DNA from: JAZKAR01 sp040389065
Lineage (GTDB): Bacteria; Pseudomonadota; Gammaproteobacteria; Burkholderiales; Casimicrobiaceae
DNA length: 64,000 nucleotides
Direction of reading: 5' to 3'
Assembly: GCA_040389065.1 (NCBI GenBank)
Contig: JAZKAR010000021.1
Location: forward strand, 1-64,000
Made by a program: the position numbers and the translations under genes. This document shows, one piece after another, positions 1 to 9,929 of the stretch (positions are counted from its first letter, which is position 1; each line of letters starts with the position of its first letter). The notes beneath the pieces were generated by a model that was not told the origin of the DNA, searched no databases, and saw nothing but the letters and a program-made list of their open reading frames with translations.

Positions 1-936
1 CCGAATGGAGTGTTATCAAACCTGACCACAGTCGATGGTGGAATTACCTGGACAAGTACGCTAACCCCCAATGCCAGTGCCACAGCCGCCTCCAATGTGC
101 TGACCTTAGATAATACCGGCATAGCCGATTTGGCAGGTAATGCGGGAACGGGTAATGCGACCAGCGGAAATTATGCCATTGATACGGTGCGCCCCAGTTT
201 AGCTTCCTCGATCACGATTTCCGATACCGCATTGCAAATAGGTGATACCGCCACGGTAACGTTTACCTTTACCGAGGCTGTGAGTGGATTCACGATAGCC
301 GATGTGACGGTACCGAATGGAGTGTTATCAAACCTGACCACAGTCGATGGTGGAATTACCTGGACAAGTACGCTAACCCCCAATGCCAGTGCCACAGCCG
401 CCTCCAATGTGCTGACCTTAGATAATACCGGCATAGCCGATTTGGCAGGTAATGCGGGAACGGGTAATGCGACCAGCGGAAATTATGCCATTGATACGGT
501 GCGCCCCAGTTTAGCTTCCTCGATCACGATTTCCGATACCGCATTGCAAATAGGTGATACCGCCACGGTAACGTTTACCTTTACCGAGGCTGTGAGTGGA
601 TTCACGATAGCCGATGTAACGGTACCGAATGGCATCTTGTCAAACCTGAGCACAGGTGATGGCGGCATTACCTGGACAGCGACGCTAACCCCCAATGTCA
701 GTGCCACAGCCGCCTCGAATGTGTTGACGCTGGACTATACCGGCATAGCCAATCTGGCAGGTAATGCGGGAACGGGCAATGCGACCAGCGGAAATTATGC
801 GGTTGATACGGTGCGCCCGACAGCTACCATCGTAGTGGCAGATACCGATTTAGGTATTGACGAAACTACCCAAGTGACTATTACGTTTTCAGAGGCTATT
901 ACAGAGTTTACTAATGCAGATTTAAGTATTGAGCAT
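1..936 (+). repeat. Tandem 312-bp Ig-like repeats inside the adhesin
   Basis: Repeat units begin at 1, 313 and 625, an exact 312-bp (104-codon) period. By eye units 1 and 2 differ at one base only (gtg at 305-307, gta at 617-619). Unit 3 starts the same but has diverged in many places. A fourth, more distant unit starts near 931. Near-identity at silent sites points to recent duplication or ongoing gene conversion. The array continues past the left edge. Confidence 0.9.
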
Positions 937-3900
937 GGCACATTGTCTCCGGTAAGTTCCAGTGATGGTGGTATTACATGGACAGCCACGCTAACGCCCT
1001 CGATTAGTACCTTGAGTTCTATAAATCTGATTACGCTGGATAAAACAGGTGTTATAGATAGTGCAGGCAACGCAGGGGAAGGCAGCACGTTATCGAATCA
1101 ATATGCTGTGAACACAGTGATTCCTGCGATTACATCAGTAACCTATGATGCTGGCACAGGCATGCTGTTTGTGATTGGTCGGGATATGGCAACAGGCGAT
1201 ACGATCGCAAGTTCTAAATTAACACTTACAGGTGAGGGCGGTGCAACATATACGCTTACATCAAGTGACGTAACAGCCAGCAGCAGTACTGAATTTTCGA
1301 TCGTATTAAATGCCGCAGATAAAGCTATATTGAATGAGATGTTGAATAAGGAAGGAACGCATTCAACAGGAGGAACAATTTTTAATTTGTCAGCTGCTGA
1401 CGATTGGGATGCTAATCTCACTGTCAGAGATACATCCGATGTGACGAATGGTTTAACGGTTCAACATGTTGTAGTGCCTACAATTACGCAAGCGGCTTAC
1501 GATGCGGCTACCGGAACACTAAACGTCAGCGGAACAGGCTTTTTGAAACTAGCAGGTTCCTTTAACGATATTGATGTGTCAAAACTCACCTTAAGCGGCG
1601 CAGGCGGCAATACCTATACCTTAACCAGTTCAAATATAGAAATTACCAATGGTACGAGTTTTACAGTAGCGCTGAATAACGCAGATAAAGCAGCAGTCAA
1701 CCGCATTCTTCATAAAGATGGTCAAGTTTCTTCTAACGCTGGGCTTTATAACTTGGCGGCTGCTGAAGATTGGGCAAAGGGCGCAGACGCTAGTGTCTTA
1801 GTTGCTGATTTAACAGGAAACAATGTTGCAGTGAACCATACGGCCCCAACTGTAAGCGGCAGTGTAACGCATCAATTTACCAATGACAATACACCGTTGA
1901 ATCCTTTTGCTTCTTTTATTATTGAAGATACTGATAGCACACAAACTCAAACGCTAACAGTCACCCTTGATATCGCTGCAAAAGGAGCATTATCCAATCT
2001 CTCTGGCGGTAGCTATACGGCAAATACCGGTATCTATAGCTTCACAGGAACTGCCAGCCAGGCACAAGCCGCGATTCGGGCTTTAGTTTATACGCCAGCG
2101 CCAAACCGAGTTAACCCAGGTCTTACCGATATTACGACGTTTATGGTAAGTGTAAATGATGGCGTAGCGCCTGCCACAGTAGATAGCATTACAACAGTTG
2201 TAACTACCTCTGTTAATACTGCACCTGTGATTACTTCAAATGGGGCAGGAGATATTGCCTCGGTTTCAATTGCTGAAAATACAACTGGAGTAACTTTTGT
2301 AACCGCCATTGATAGCGATTTAGGCGATAGTAAAATCTTTAACGTAGTAGGTGGGGCTGATCAAGCTTTATTTGCAATCAATCCTATAACAGGTGCTCTT
2401 TATTTTGTTGCGTCGCCTGATTTTGAAACGCCTCGCGATGCGGGTCGAGATAATACTTACGAAGTGATAGTAGAGGTTGCTGATGGTCAAGGTGGAATCG
2501 ACAGACAAACACTAAATGTTACGGTTACCGATGTAGCAGAAGTCATCAGCACAATTACGCCAACGTTGCGCTTGGTAACAGGCAGCGATACAGGTATTTC
2601 TGATAGTGACAATATTATCAATACGCCTGTAGTCACATTAACTGGCACAGCAGAAGCAGGTTCTACAGTAACGCTCAGTAATCGCGGTACTGCTTTAGGA
2701 ACCGTAGTCGCTGGACAAAATGGTCAGTGGACGATAAGCGGAATCGACCTTGATCGCTTAATTGATAATGCGAATGATCCTGCTCCAGGAGGCGTGTATA
2801 CCTTATCAGCGCAAACAACGAATAAGCAGGGTGGAGTCAGTGAGGCAGTTACATTATCGATTGTGCTTGATACTACACCTCCCCCTAGCCCCATTTCCCT
2901 CATTCTTGACCCTGCGTCTGATTCAGCACCTGTAGGCGATCAGCGCACCACTCTTCTTAACGTTAACTTTAAAGTAGACTTGCCGGTAGGTGCAAATGCA
3001 GGTGATCGTTTGGTATTGAATGCGGATATCGACGGAAATGGCAGTTATGAAAAGACGGTTGCAACGCCGATTATACTTAGCACGGCAGATATACTTTCAG
3101 GGTCTTTTTTAATCGCTGTAGATGCTAGCACCTTTCCTGATCAGCGCCCTGTTTCTTTCAGAAGCGTACTAATTGATGTCGCTGGAAATGCATCGGTTAG
3201 TGATCCAATTCATGACACCGCTATCGTTAGCTTTGTGACTGACTTTGATGGAATAACGCCTGCTACCGAAAATGGAGGAGGAGGCGATTTCAACGAAGAT
3301 GGTATTAGTGATTCTCTGCAAAGCGATGTAGCAACTACACCGTTAGTAAAAGCCAAAGACTTTACACAAGCCAGTACTGGTAATTCAAACGGCGTAACCT
3401 ATGGTGCAATAGTAGCGGGCGATAATGCAGGAACGGGTGTGCCTGAACATGCAGGCAGTATACAGCTGCGTAATGTTTTGGTGACACCAGCGGTAGAGTC
3501 TTCAGGTAGGGGAAGCGCAGTTCTGCAAAATATAGTTTCGCAAGGCCTAGGAGCAGCAACCGATATTATTAACTTTACTGCCGTGGCGAATGCTCACCAT
3601 ACGCAAGAGCCTGATGCTGAAGGGTTTATCGATGCTGACACACACCGTGAAGGCACTCAAGTACGCTTTACCATTAATTTAGGAAGTGAAGGTGTAGCGG
3701 CAACACGTGTGATTAAAGTACGTGCTGATGGCAGCACGTTTGACTATACAGCGACCAGCGGTGATGTTGATGGCGGACAATTGATTGATACCAATCATGA
3801 TGGGCGCATTGATCGTATTATTTTAACTATTACGGATAATGGAGTTGGCGATATTAATTCGGCTATTGGGGTAATTGATGACCCAGTGTTTTTAGCCTTA

Positions 3901-4863
3901 CCTAATGATGCCCCTGCGCTTGTAAGCCATGCAGGACAAAGTAACGTAGCTCTAAATATCTCTGAAAGCAGCCAGACAATTACAACGGTGCAAGCGGTAG
4001 ATAATGATCACGATACGCTAACCTATAGCATTAGTGGCGGTGCTGATCAAAGTAAGTTTGTAATTAATAGCAGCACAGGCGAACTTAGCTTTATTGAGGC
4101 TCAAACCGTTGAAACACCAACTGATAGCGACCATAACGATCGTTATCGTGTCATTGTAACGGCTAGTGATGGAAAGGGCGGAGTTGTTACGCAAGAGTTA
4201 AGTATTACAGTGATGCCTGCTAGCAACCCCATCGCTCCTAATATTGCTAGAATTCACAGCCAGTTTGAAGCAAGTAAGGTTACTCATACGCTTCCTGCGC
4301 AGAGCGTGTTGCCACAGCAATTTATGGCTTCGGTAGTAGCAGAAATAAATCACGACTTTGCTAAAGGTATGACGCCGTTAGTGAATGCTGCACAGTTGGG
4401 AGAGATTCAATCTGAGACACTGCGCCACCATGATGTGAATGTGCCTAATCAATTTGTATCTGAGGCGGTTAGTGCATCACGGCAAGCAAGCGAAGAGCTA
4501 GCACATCGTGATTACTTAATGACGAATAGCTTTTCAACTGAAGCAGAATTTCTTCACAATGATTTCAGCTTTTCCTCCTTTCTGGTAAATGACAATGTGG
4601 TGAATGATGAAGTTGAAACGCATGACACTACGCCTTCACCTTCTTCCATACCAGGGGAAAATACGGCTAAACCAGCTATAGGAAAAATAGAACAAGCATC
4701 GATCTCTCAACCGCTGCCCTATGACGAGAGTATTGCGATACATGCTGCTCGCGACATGGCAAAATTGTATGAATTATTCGCGCTTCCTGTAAAAGAAACT
4801 TCTAAAGTGGCAAGCGGGTTTAGTGAGCAACTCAAACAACGCCGGAAAGAACGTGCTTGTTAA
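1..4863 (+). CDS. Giant repeat adhesin, Ig-like and cadherin-like domains (5' end outside window)
   Basis: The frame is open at the left edge, so the N-terminus and an unknown number of repeats are missing. The first ATG in view (position 10) lies inside a repeat and is not a start. Order seen, in residues from that Met: Ig-like repeats of about 104 residues ending near 375; two copies of another repeat with YDA...TG...SKLTL motifs (about 375-615); a beta domain (615-735); a cadherin-like domain (736-845); an Ig-like domain (850-960); a region with two EF-hand-like loops, DFNEDGISD and DTNHDGRID (near 1095 and 1262); a second cadherin-like domain (1299-1405); and a 210-residue tail ending in KQRRKERAC. 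There are no RTX nonapeptides and no LPXTG motif. The domain make-up fits a secreted or surface adhesin. Export by the TolC/HlyD/M50 module at 18621-25058 is inference. Confidence 0.85.
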   Translation, partial: PNGVLSNLTTVDGGITWTSTLTPNASATAASNVLTLDNTGIADLAGNAGTGNATSGNYAIDTVRPSLASSITISDTALQIGDTATVTFTFTEAVSGFTIADVTVPNGVLSNLTTVDGGITWTSTLTPNASATAASNVLTLDNTGIADLAGNAGTGNATSGNYAIDTVRPSLASSITISDTALQIGDTATVTFTFTEAVSGFTIADVTVPNGILSNLSTGDGGITWTATLTPNVSATAASNVLTLDYTGIANLAGNAGTGNATSGNYAVDTVRPTATIVVADTDLGIDETTQVTITFSEAITEFTNADLSIEHGTLSPVSSSDGGITWTATLTPSISTLSSINLITLDKTGVIDSAGNAGEGSTLSNQYAVNTVIPAITSVTYDAGTGMLFVIGRDMATGDTIASSKLTLTGEGGATYTLTSSDVTASSSTEFSIVLNAADKAILNEMLNKEGTHSTGGTIFNLSAADDWDANLTVRDTSDVTNGLTVQHVVVPTITQAAYDAATGTLNVSGTGFLKLAGSFNDIDVSKLTLSGAGGNTYTLTSSNIEITNGTSFTVALNNADKAAVNRILHKDGQVSSNAGLYNLAAAEDWAKGADASVLVADLTGNNVAVNHTAPTVSGSVTHQFTNDNTPLNPFASFIIEDTDSTQTQTLTVTLDIAAKGALSNLSGGSYTANTGIYSFTGTASQAQAAIRALVYTPAPNRVNPGLTDITTFMVSVNDGVAPATVDSITTVVTTSVNTAPVITSNGAGDIASVSIAENTTGVTFVTAIDSDLGDSKIFNVVGGADQALFAINPITGALYFVASPDFETPRDAGRDNTYEVIVEVADGQGGIDRQTLNVTVTDVAEVISTITPTLRLVTGSDTGISDSDNIINTPVVTLTGTAEAGSTVTLSNRGTALGTVVAGQNGQWTISGIDLDRLIDNANDPAPGGVYTLSAQTTNKQGGVSEAVTLSIVLDTTPPPSPISLILDPASDSAPVGDQRTTLLNVNFKVDLPVGANAGDRLVLNADIDGNGSYEKTVATPIILSTADILSGSFLIAVDASTFPDQRPVSFRSVLIDVAGNASVSDPIHDTAIVSFVTDFDGITPATENGGGGDFNEDGISDSLQSDVATTPLVKAKDFTQASTGNSNGVTYGAIVAGDNAGTGVPEHAGSIQLRNVLVTPAVESSGRGSAVLQNIVSQGLGAATDIINFTAVANAHHTQEPDAEGFIDADTHREGTQVRFTINLGSEGVAATRVIKVRADGSTFDYTATSGDVDGGQLIDTNHDGRIDRIILTITDNGVGDINSAIGVIDDPVFLALPNDAPALVSHAGQSNVALNISESSQTITTVQAVDNDHDTLTYSISGGADQSKFVINSSTGELSFIEAQTVETPTDSDHNDRYRVIVTASDGKGGVVTQELSITVMPASNPIAPNIARIHSQFEASKVTHTLPAQSVLPQQFMASVVAEINHDFAKGMTPLVNAAQLGEIQSETLRHHDVNVPNQFVSEAVSASRQASEELAHRDYLMTNSFSTEAEFLHNDFSFSSFLVNDNVVNDEVETHDTTPSPSSIPGENTAKPAIGKIEQASISQPLPYDESIAIHAARDMAKLYELFALPVKETSKVASGFSEQLKQRRKERAC

Positions 4864-4907
4864 GGTGAAATTGAGATAATCTTCCCTATCATAATAATAT
4901 ACTTACT

Positions 4908-4935
4908 ATAACCCTCTCTTTACAGAGAGGGTTAT
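4908..4935 (+). terminator. Hairpin after adhesin gene
   Basis: A perfect 12-bp stem, ATAACCCTCTCT / AGAGAGGGTTAT, with a TTAC loop lies 45 bases after the adhesin stop. There is no clean T-run directly after it, only an AT-rich stretch, so it is a probable but atypical terminator. Confidence 0.6.
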
Positions 4936-5026
4936 ATGTTGAATTAAAAAAACAGGGGATAAAAAGCTTAATAAAGGGTTTAGGCTTTGTATCAAATATG
5001 CATATTGAAGCGTAAGCAAGCCTCTG

Positions 5027-5254
5027 TTACTATAGTTTCAGTAAGGCATTTTTTTATAGAATAATGTATGCATTTTTGTATTTTTATAAGCATTTAATGC
5101 CTTAGCAAAATGTTAGTTTATGCATATTAATATTTCCAGCTTAAAACTATTTTATTACGTCAAAAATAGCATTAGCGTGAAGTAATAAAAACGTAAACAA
5201 ATACGATTGAACCATTTAAAAATCTCTTGCTGTCTTACTGTATTGTTTCAGTAA
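5027..5254. promoter_or_regulatory. Two related inverted repeats in the 4864-5399 intergenic region
   Basis: The 536-bp gap before the FAD gene is very AT-rich and holds no convincing ORF. It contains two similar palindromes, TTACT-N8-AGTAA (5027-5044) and TTACTG-N8-CAGTAA (5235-5254), both ending in TTTCAGTAA. A further pair, TAAGGCATT (5042-5050) / AATGCCTTA (5096-5104), could fold. These may be operator sites for the gene at 5400. No regulator is assigned. Confidence 0.3.
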
Positions 5255-5399
5255 TATTGAAAGATAAAAATCGTACTTTCTCTTCTCATGTATGAAAATA
5301 TATCGATGTACATTTTTTGTATTCATTGAAACGAGCTCAGATATTTTCAATGGTTATAAATGATCGATCATATTTTAAAAATTAATATTTAGAGGCTAG

Positions 5400-6905
5400 A
5401 TGATTAGTTCAATGAAACGTAAATCTACTTCTCCACTGGCACCGATATCTTGCCAGCGATCGATTATACAAACTAATATTATAAGCGCCGCTGAGGCCCT
5501 ATATCAGGTCATGTGTGACTTAAACGCTGAACGGCAGCAAACAGGTAAGCGCATAGCAATCGTTTCAGGAGGCAGTGTGAGCGGTTACTCTGCTGCACTC
5601 ATGCTGGTTGCAGAAGGATTCAATGTCATTCTGGCAGAAAAACGAATGCGATCAACGCGCGATAATGTTATCAGCCTCAAGCAAGAAGCTCTGTATATGC
5701 TGGCTAAGCTTTCTCCTAATGGCAGCTTATTACGCGAGTTATATGCTAAAAAACTTATTACACCTCACCAGCGCGCAATTGAAGATCAAGAAGGTCTACT
5801 GCGTATATATGATGAACCAACTAATACGCTGTTATCTTGGCTTGCTTCTACTTCTGTACAAGTGCCTAAAGACTCTGATGCCGCACAGCCACCACAGTTT
5901 AATAATTGGAATCCTGAGTGGTCATCAAAAACGTATCGAAAAAACCTTGCACATGCACAAATCGCTGATCTTGAAGAAGGCCTTAATCACTACTGCGTGA
6001 ATGTACCTGGTCTCAGAATTATTCGCAGTAATATTCAATTACTGCCACCGACTAAAGGCAGCACGCTATTTATTCCAGAATTTTATTTTGAAGAAGCTAA
6101 ACATTCATGTTTGAGGCCTGATTTCCCTATTGACCTTATTTGTATAGCGGAAGGCGCAAATAGCCAGAGCAGAAAAATAATAGGGGGTGAATGGCCAGTG
6201 GTCGACCCTAATGAAAACTGGTGGTATGGCAATTACATGGGTGCCCCCGATAGCTTAGGAGGATTTCAAAACTTCACCATTATCCCTGCAGGTAACATTG
6301 CTACACTTTATATTGAGAAAGAGGAAAAATCACTTGCAAATATTGGGGTTTATTTTCAAGATAGCGAAAACGCAGAAAATATTAATGTAAAACATCAAGC
6401 TGCTCAAAAGTATTTACTTGCAGCGGGCTCGCCTCTAAATATTCATCAGCAAAACCGTGATTTTGATTCAGGCCCTATTTCTATTTTATTGCGAAGGGCA
6501 CGCTCACCCATTAAAGGTAATGTTGTATTGGTAGGTGATGCAGCAGCTTCTGGTTCGCCCGTAGGGGGGTTGGGTGCTTCATTGGCAATGTCAGCGTATC
6601 CGGCTGCCCTTCAGCGCCTGGTTAGAGATCAACGGTTTTGGCTAGATTCTACGAACACTGAATCTAATATGCCTGTAATAAATTATTTAACTGATCTGGC
6701 GAATATTGCAGATATTTTTCATGCTCGCGCGGCTGAAAGCATGGGAGCAGTAGGGCTTTATTCAGAAAAAACACGCCAAGAGTTATTGCATCAATCAGCG
6801 TGTGCTCATGCGGAAATTTCTTTGCAATCAGGCGATATCATAAAATCCAGCAGCAAACATAACGTTCATTTTAGCCAAAGAGCAGAAGCTAGCGTGGGAA
6901 TATAA
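5400..6905 (+). CDS. FAD-dependent oxidoreductase / monooxygenase-like
   Basis: This 501-residue protein has a Rossmann dinucleotide-binding segment at about residues 51-80 (RIAIVSGGSVSGY, with acidic E80 ending the second strand). It also has the later GDAAASGSPVGGLGASLA motif that contacts FAD in group A flavoprotein monooxygenases and related enzymes. The first glycine motif is GGSVSG rather than GxGxxG. About 50 residues precede the fold with no signal peptide, so it is probably cytoplasmic. AGAGG lies 4 bases before the ATG; the next Met is too far from it. The gene is monocistronic and convergent with the ABC operon. Its substrate cannot be read from sequence. The nearby amino-acid transporter and DAO-type oxidase make amine or amino-acid metabolism a weak guess. 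Confidence 0.7.
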   Translation: MISSMKRKSTSPLAPISCQRSIIQTNIISAAEALYQVMCDLNAERQQTGKRIAIVSGGSVSGYSAALMLVAEGFNVILAEKRMRSTRDNVISLKQEALYMLAKLSPNGSLLRELYAKKLITPHQRAIEDQEGLLRIYDEPTNTLLSWLASTSVQVPKDSDAAQPPQFNNWNPEWSSKTYRKNLAHAQIADLEEGLNHYCVNVPGLRIIRSNIQLLPPTKGSTLFIPEFYFEEAKHSCLRPDFPIDLICIAEGANSQSRKIIGGEWPVVDPNENWWYGNYMGAPDSLGGFQNFTIIPAGNIATLYIEKEEKSLANIGVYFQDSENAENINVKHQAAQKYLLAAGSPLNIHQQNRDFDSGPISILLRRARSPIKGNVVLVGDAAASGSPVGGLGASLAMSAYPAALQRLVRDQRFWLDSTNTESNMPVINYLTDLANIADIFHARAAESMGAVGLYSEKTRQELLHQSACAHAEISLQSGDIIKSSSKHNVHFSQRAEASVGI

Positions 6906-6967
6906 AAAATGATCATTCTCCGCAATGAATCAAGGATAACTGGTTCACATTTCTTAATTCTATTGGT

Positions 6968-8644
6968 CTAATAAGCCTCAATTCTGCTAAAAAAGCGCTG
7001 CGTTCTTTCGTGCTGGGGTTTATCAAGAACTGTGCTAGGTGAACCTGTTTCAATAATTTTCCCTTCGTCCATAAATACGATACGATCTGCAACTTCACGA
7101 GCAAAACGAACTTCATGCGTTGCAATGATCATGGTCATCCCTGATTTTGCTAATCGGCGGATAACGGCAAGCACTTCGCCCACCAGTTCAGGATCAAGCG
7201 CTGAAGTAGGCTCATCAAATAACATAAGATTAGGCGAAATAGCTAGCGCACGGGCAATAGCAACGCGCTGTTGCTGACCGCCTGAAAGACGATGAGGCAG
7301 ATGATCGGCATGGCGGCTGAGGCCAACAGCTTCAAGTAACTCTCGAGCGATTTTATGAGCAATTTTTGGGGTTTCGCCATACACTTGAATAGGTGATTCG
7401 ATAATATTTTCAAGTGCTGTCAGATGATCAAAAAGATTAAAATGCTGAAAAACTATTCCAATACGTGCCTCAGCACGTGCTTTTGCTAAGTTACGCATGG
7501 GTAACAATTTATTTCCGACTTTTTCATACCCAACATACTTATCGTTAACTTTTATCTCACCATGATCTAGCTGTTCTAGGTGGTTAATATGCCGAAGTAA
7601 CGTACTTTTGCCTGAGCCGCTAGGCCCCATAAGAACCACTACCTCACCCCGATAAACGTTAAGATCGATGCCTCGTAAAATTTTTCGCTGCCCATAGGCC
7701 TTCTGAACATTTCGAAATTCAACAAATGGTTTATGGCTACTATCTTTACTAGCATCGATTTTGGTAAGTTGTTGGATCTTTTTTGTGATATCGAGTGAAG
7801 TTGTATTTGCTGGAGAAACAGGGGGTGATAAAGAAGGTGATAGCGGGGGTAGAAAAGCAGGTGAATGTTCTAATTCGGGGCGACCTTTACGATTAAATAA
7901 ACGCATGAATCCTGTACTGCGGCTAGGTTTTTTCTCCCGCTCGATATTGAAATATTTTTCCAAGCTTCCTAACGCAAAAGAGATTCCGCTCGTCATCGTA
8001 AGATAAATGATACCTGCAGCTGCAAAGACGGTAAAAAATTTAAAATTTTGCCCCACAATTTGTTGGCTGCGAAAGGTTAATTCATTCACAAAAATAACAG
8101 ATGCGATTGAAGTTCCTTTTACCATATTGATAGCTTGATTGGTGATGCCAGGTAAAATAACACGGATAGATTGAGGCAGAATAATGCGTCGTAATGTCAT
8201 GAAAGAACTCATGCCTAAGGAGGCGGCAGCAACGCTTTGTTTGCGATCAACAGAAAGAATACCTCCCCGAATAATTTCAGCGCTGAAGGCCGCTTCGTTA
8301 AGCATGAAACCTAGCACAGCAGTTGTAAAACTGTTGAATTTAATTCCTATGGCTGGTAAGGCATCATAGAGAAAAACAATCTGCAAGATAATCGGTGTAC
8401 CGCGCATAAACCAAATATAAAATGATGCAGTATGGCGAACCAAGGTAAACCTTGATAAGCGCATCAGGGCGACTATTAATCCTAAAGTGATGCCGCCTAT
8501 CATGGCAAGCGCTGCAATTTCTAAAGCAGTTAAAGCCCCTTGAAGTAAGAAATCAGAGGTAGCAAAAGAAAATAATTCCTGAACAGGTTCAGGCAAAAAA
8601 TGAGTGGCTTGAGCAAGATAGGTAGCGTTCATAATAGCAGCCAT
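6968..8644 (-). CDS. Polar amino acid ABC transporter, fused permease and ATP-binding protein
   Basis: Residues 1 to about 235 are a HisM/GlnP-type permease with several membrane helices and the EAA-loop segment VAAASLGMSSFMTLRR. After a proline/serine-rich linker (about 236-305), residues 307-558 are a GlnQ/HisP-type ATPase with Walker A GPSGSGKST, signature LSGGQQQRVAIARAL, Walker B LMLFDEPTSALD and the switch histidine in ATHEVR. One polypeptide thus supplies the membrane and ATPase halves, probably as a homodimer. Separate subunits are more usual. It lies 38 bases after the binding-protein gene on the same strand, so the two form a two-gene importer operon. The substrate class (polar amino acid or opine-like) is by family only. 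Confidence 0.9.
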   Translation of the reverse strand: MAAIMNATYLAQATHFLPEPVQELFSFATSDFLLQGALTALEIAALAMIGGITLGLIVALMRLSRFTLVRHTASFYIWFMRGTPIILQIVFLYDALPAIGIKFNSFTTAVLGFMLNEAAFSAEIIRGGILSVDRKQSVAAASLGMSSFMTLRRIILPQSIRVILPGITNQAINMVKGTSIASVIFVNELTFRSQQIVGQNFKFFTVFAAAGIIYLTMTSGISFALGSLEKYFNIEREKKPSRSTGFMRLFNRKGRPELEHSPAFLPPLSPSLSPPVSPANTTSLDITKKIQQLTKIDASKDSSHKPFVEFRNVQKAYGQRKILRGIDLNVYRGEVVVLMGPSGSGKSTLLRHINHLEQLDHGEIKVNDKYVGYEKVGNKLLPMRNLAKARAEARIGIVFQHFNLFDHLTALENIIESPIQVYGETPKIAHKIARELLEAVGLSRHADHLPHRLSGGQQQRVAIARALAISPNLMLFDEPTSALDPELVGEVLAVIRRLAKSGMTMIIATHEVRFAREVADRIVFMDEGKIIETGSPSTVLDKPQHERTQRFFSRIEAY

Positions 8645-8682
8645 AAAGTTATAATAAGAGATATATGCGTATAAGCAACACC

Positions 8683-9555
8683 TTATTTTGTTAATACTTC
8701 AGGCTTTATGACTAATCCGTAATTAATATTATAACGAGCATAAATACTCTTTAATGTGCCATTAGCCTGCAAAATGGTTAGGCTGTCGTGAATGGCATTT
8801 ACTAAATCTGAGTTGCCTTTTGCTACACCCACAGCGAGTTTAGCGCCGGTGTTGATATCAAAAGCAATATCAACGGTTCCAGGGTTTGCCGCGACCATTG
8901 TGTCTACTACAAATTTATTACCAACAAGTACGTCTGCCCGTTTACTTTGAACAAGCCGTAATCCGCTAGGAATATCTGGCGATGTAATAATATCAATCGC
9001 TTGTTTGCCTGTAGACGTGCATTTTGTATTTGTTTCTCTGAGCATTGCTTCTTGTGTAGTACCTAGTACAGCTGTTGCTTTAAGACCGCAAAGGTTATCG
9101 AGTGTTTTTATATGGGTAGGATTACCTTTTGTAACGAGCAGCCCCGTTGCTGAGTTCATATAAGCAATAAAATCAAGTTTTTTTGCACGCTCAGGGGTGT
9201 AAAGAAGCTGATCCCACATAATGTCAATTTGACCCGCCATAGTAGCTGGAATAAGACCTGACCACTTGCCTGTTACAAATTCCACAGGAACCCCTACACA
9301 TGTAAAGGCAGCACGCGCTATATCTGTATCAAGTCCTATTAAACGATTGAAATCTTTTGGATCATGCATGCTAAAAGGAGGGCTTTCTCCATCTTGCCCA
9401 ATCTTAATCGTTTTTCCTACCAAGCGCGGATACTTGGTTGCTAACTTTGTTGGATCACAACTTGTATTATCAACTGCATAGGCTGTAGTAAGACAGGTGC
9501 TTAATAACACTGAAGTTGCTATCGCCTGACGTATCAGCGTATAAATAATTTTCAT
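8683..9555 (-). CDS. Amino-acid ABC transporter periplasmic binding protein
   Basis: This 290-residue protein has a classic signal peptide of about 27 residues (KIIYTLIRQ, then a hydrophobic core ending TTAYA). The solute-binding protein family 3 fold follows: IKIGQDGESPPFSM, then GLDTDIARA, then SGLIPATMAGQIDIMWD, and AVLGTTQEAMLRE in the second lobe. AAGGA lies about 7 bases before the ATG. It is the first gene of the operon with the fused permease/ATPase, to which it should deliver ligand. The AT-rich 374-bp gap upstream should hold the promoter. Confidence 0.9.
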   Translation of the reverse strand: MKIIYTLIRQAIATSVLLSTCLTTAYAVDNTSCDPTKLATKYPRLVGKTIKIGQDGESPPFSMHDPKDFNRLIGLDTDIARAAFTCVGVPVEFVTGKWSGLIPATMAGQIDIMWDQLLYTPERAKKLDFIAYMNSATGLLVTKGNPTHIKTLDNLCGLKATAVLGTTQEAMLRETNTKCTSTGKQAIDIITSPDIPSGLRLVQSKRADVLVGNKFVVDTMVAANPGTVDIAFDINTGAKLAVGVAKGNSDLVNAIHDSLTILQANGTLKSIYARYNINYGLVIKPEVLTK

Positions 9556-9929
9556 AAATAATCCTTATCATCACGTATTAATAATGTTTAAATTAAACTA
9601 ATTGAATTGGCTTTTATCTCTGTTTTGTTGGCAGAAAAATATTAGCTATTGTTGTAAATTGGTTGTAAAATTTTTCTGGGATTTGGAAAGGAGTATTGGT
9701 AAATTAAATGCTTTAATTTTTAATAATGATTTTAGTTTGTGTCAGAAGATTTTTTCCATATTTGCTGGTTTAGTAATAAAATAATTTTTGAAATAAATTA
9801 ATAAATATCTTGGTTTATCAAGTTAATAAAATTTATACTCCATTATTTCTAGCTTGGTTTTTGTATTAATCACACTAAATTTAATAAAAAAATTTAATGT
9901 GATAGAGCAGCGGAATAAAAAATATGCCG
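9556..9929. other. Gene-free AT-rich gap upstream of binding-protein operon
   Basis: This 374-bp gap is strongly AT-rich. A 60-codon frame on the plus strand has no ribosome site and the composition of random AT-rich DNA. The gap probably holds the promoter for the amino-acid transporter and the 3' end of the transcript of the gene at 9930-10619. I see no hairpin with a T-run. Confidence 0.4.

Noticed and set aside
1..936. Regular tandem repeats as a CRISPR or other array
   Set aside because: The 312-bp period is an exact codon multiple, there are no spacers, and the translation is a continuous Ig-like domain.
9602..9784. 60-codon plus-strand frame in the AT-rich gap
   Set aside because: No ribosome site, low-complexity composition, and no recognisable pattern.
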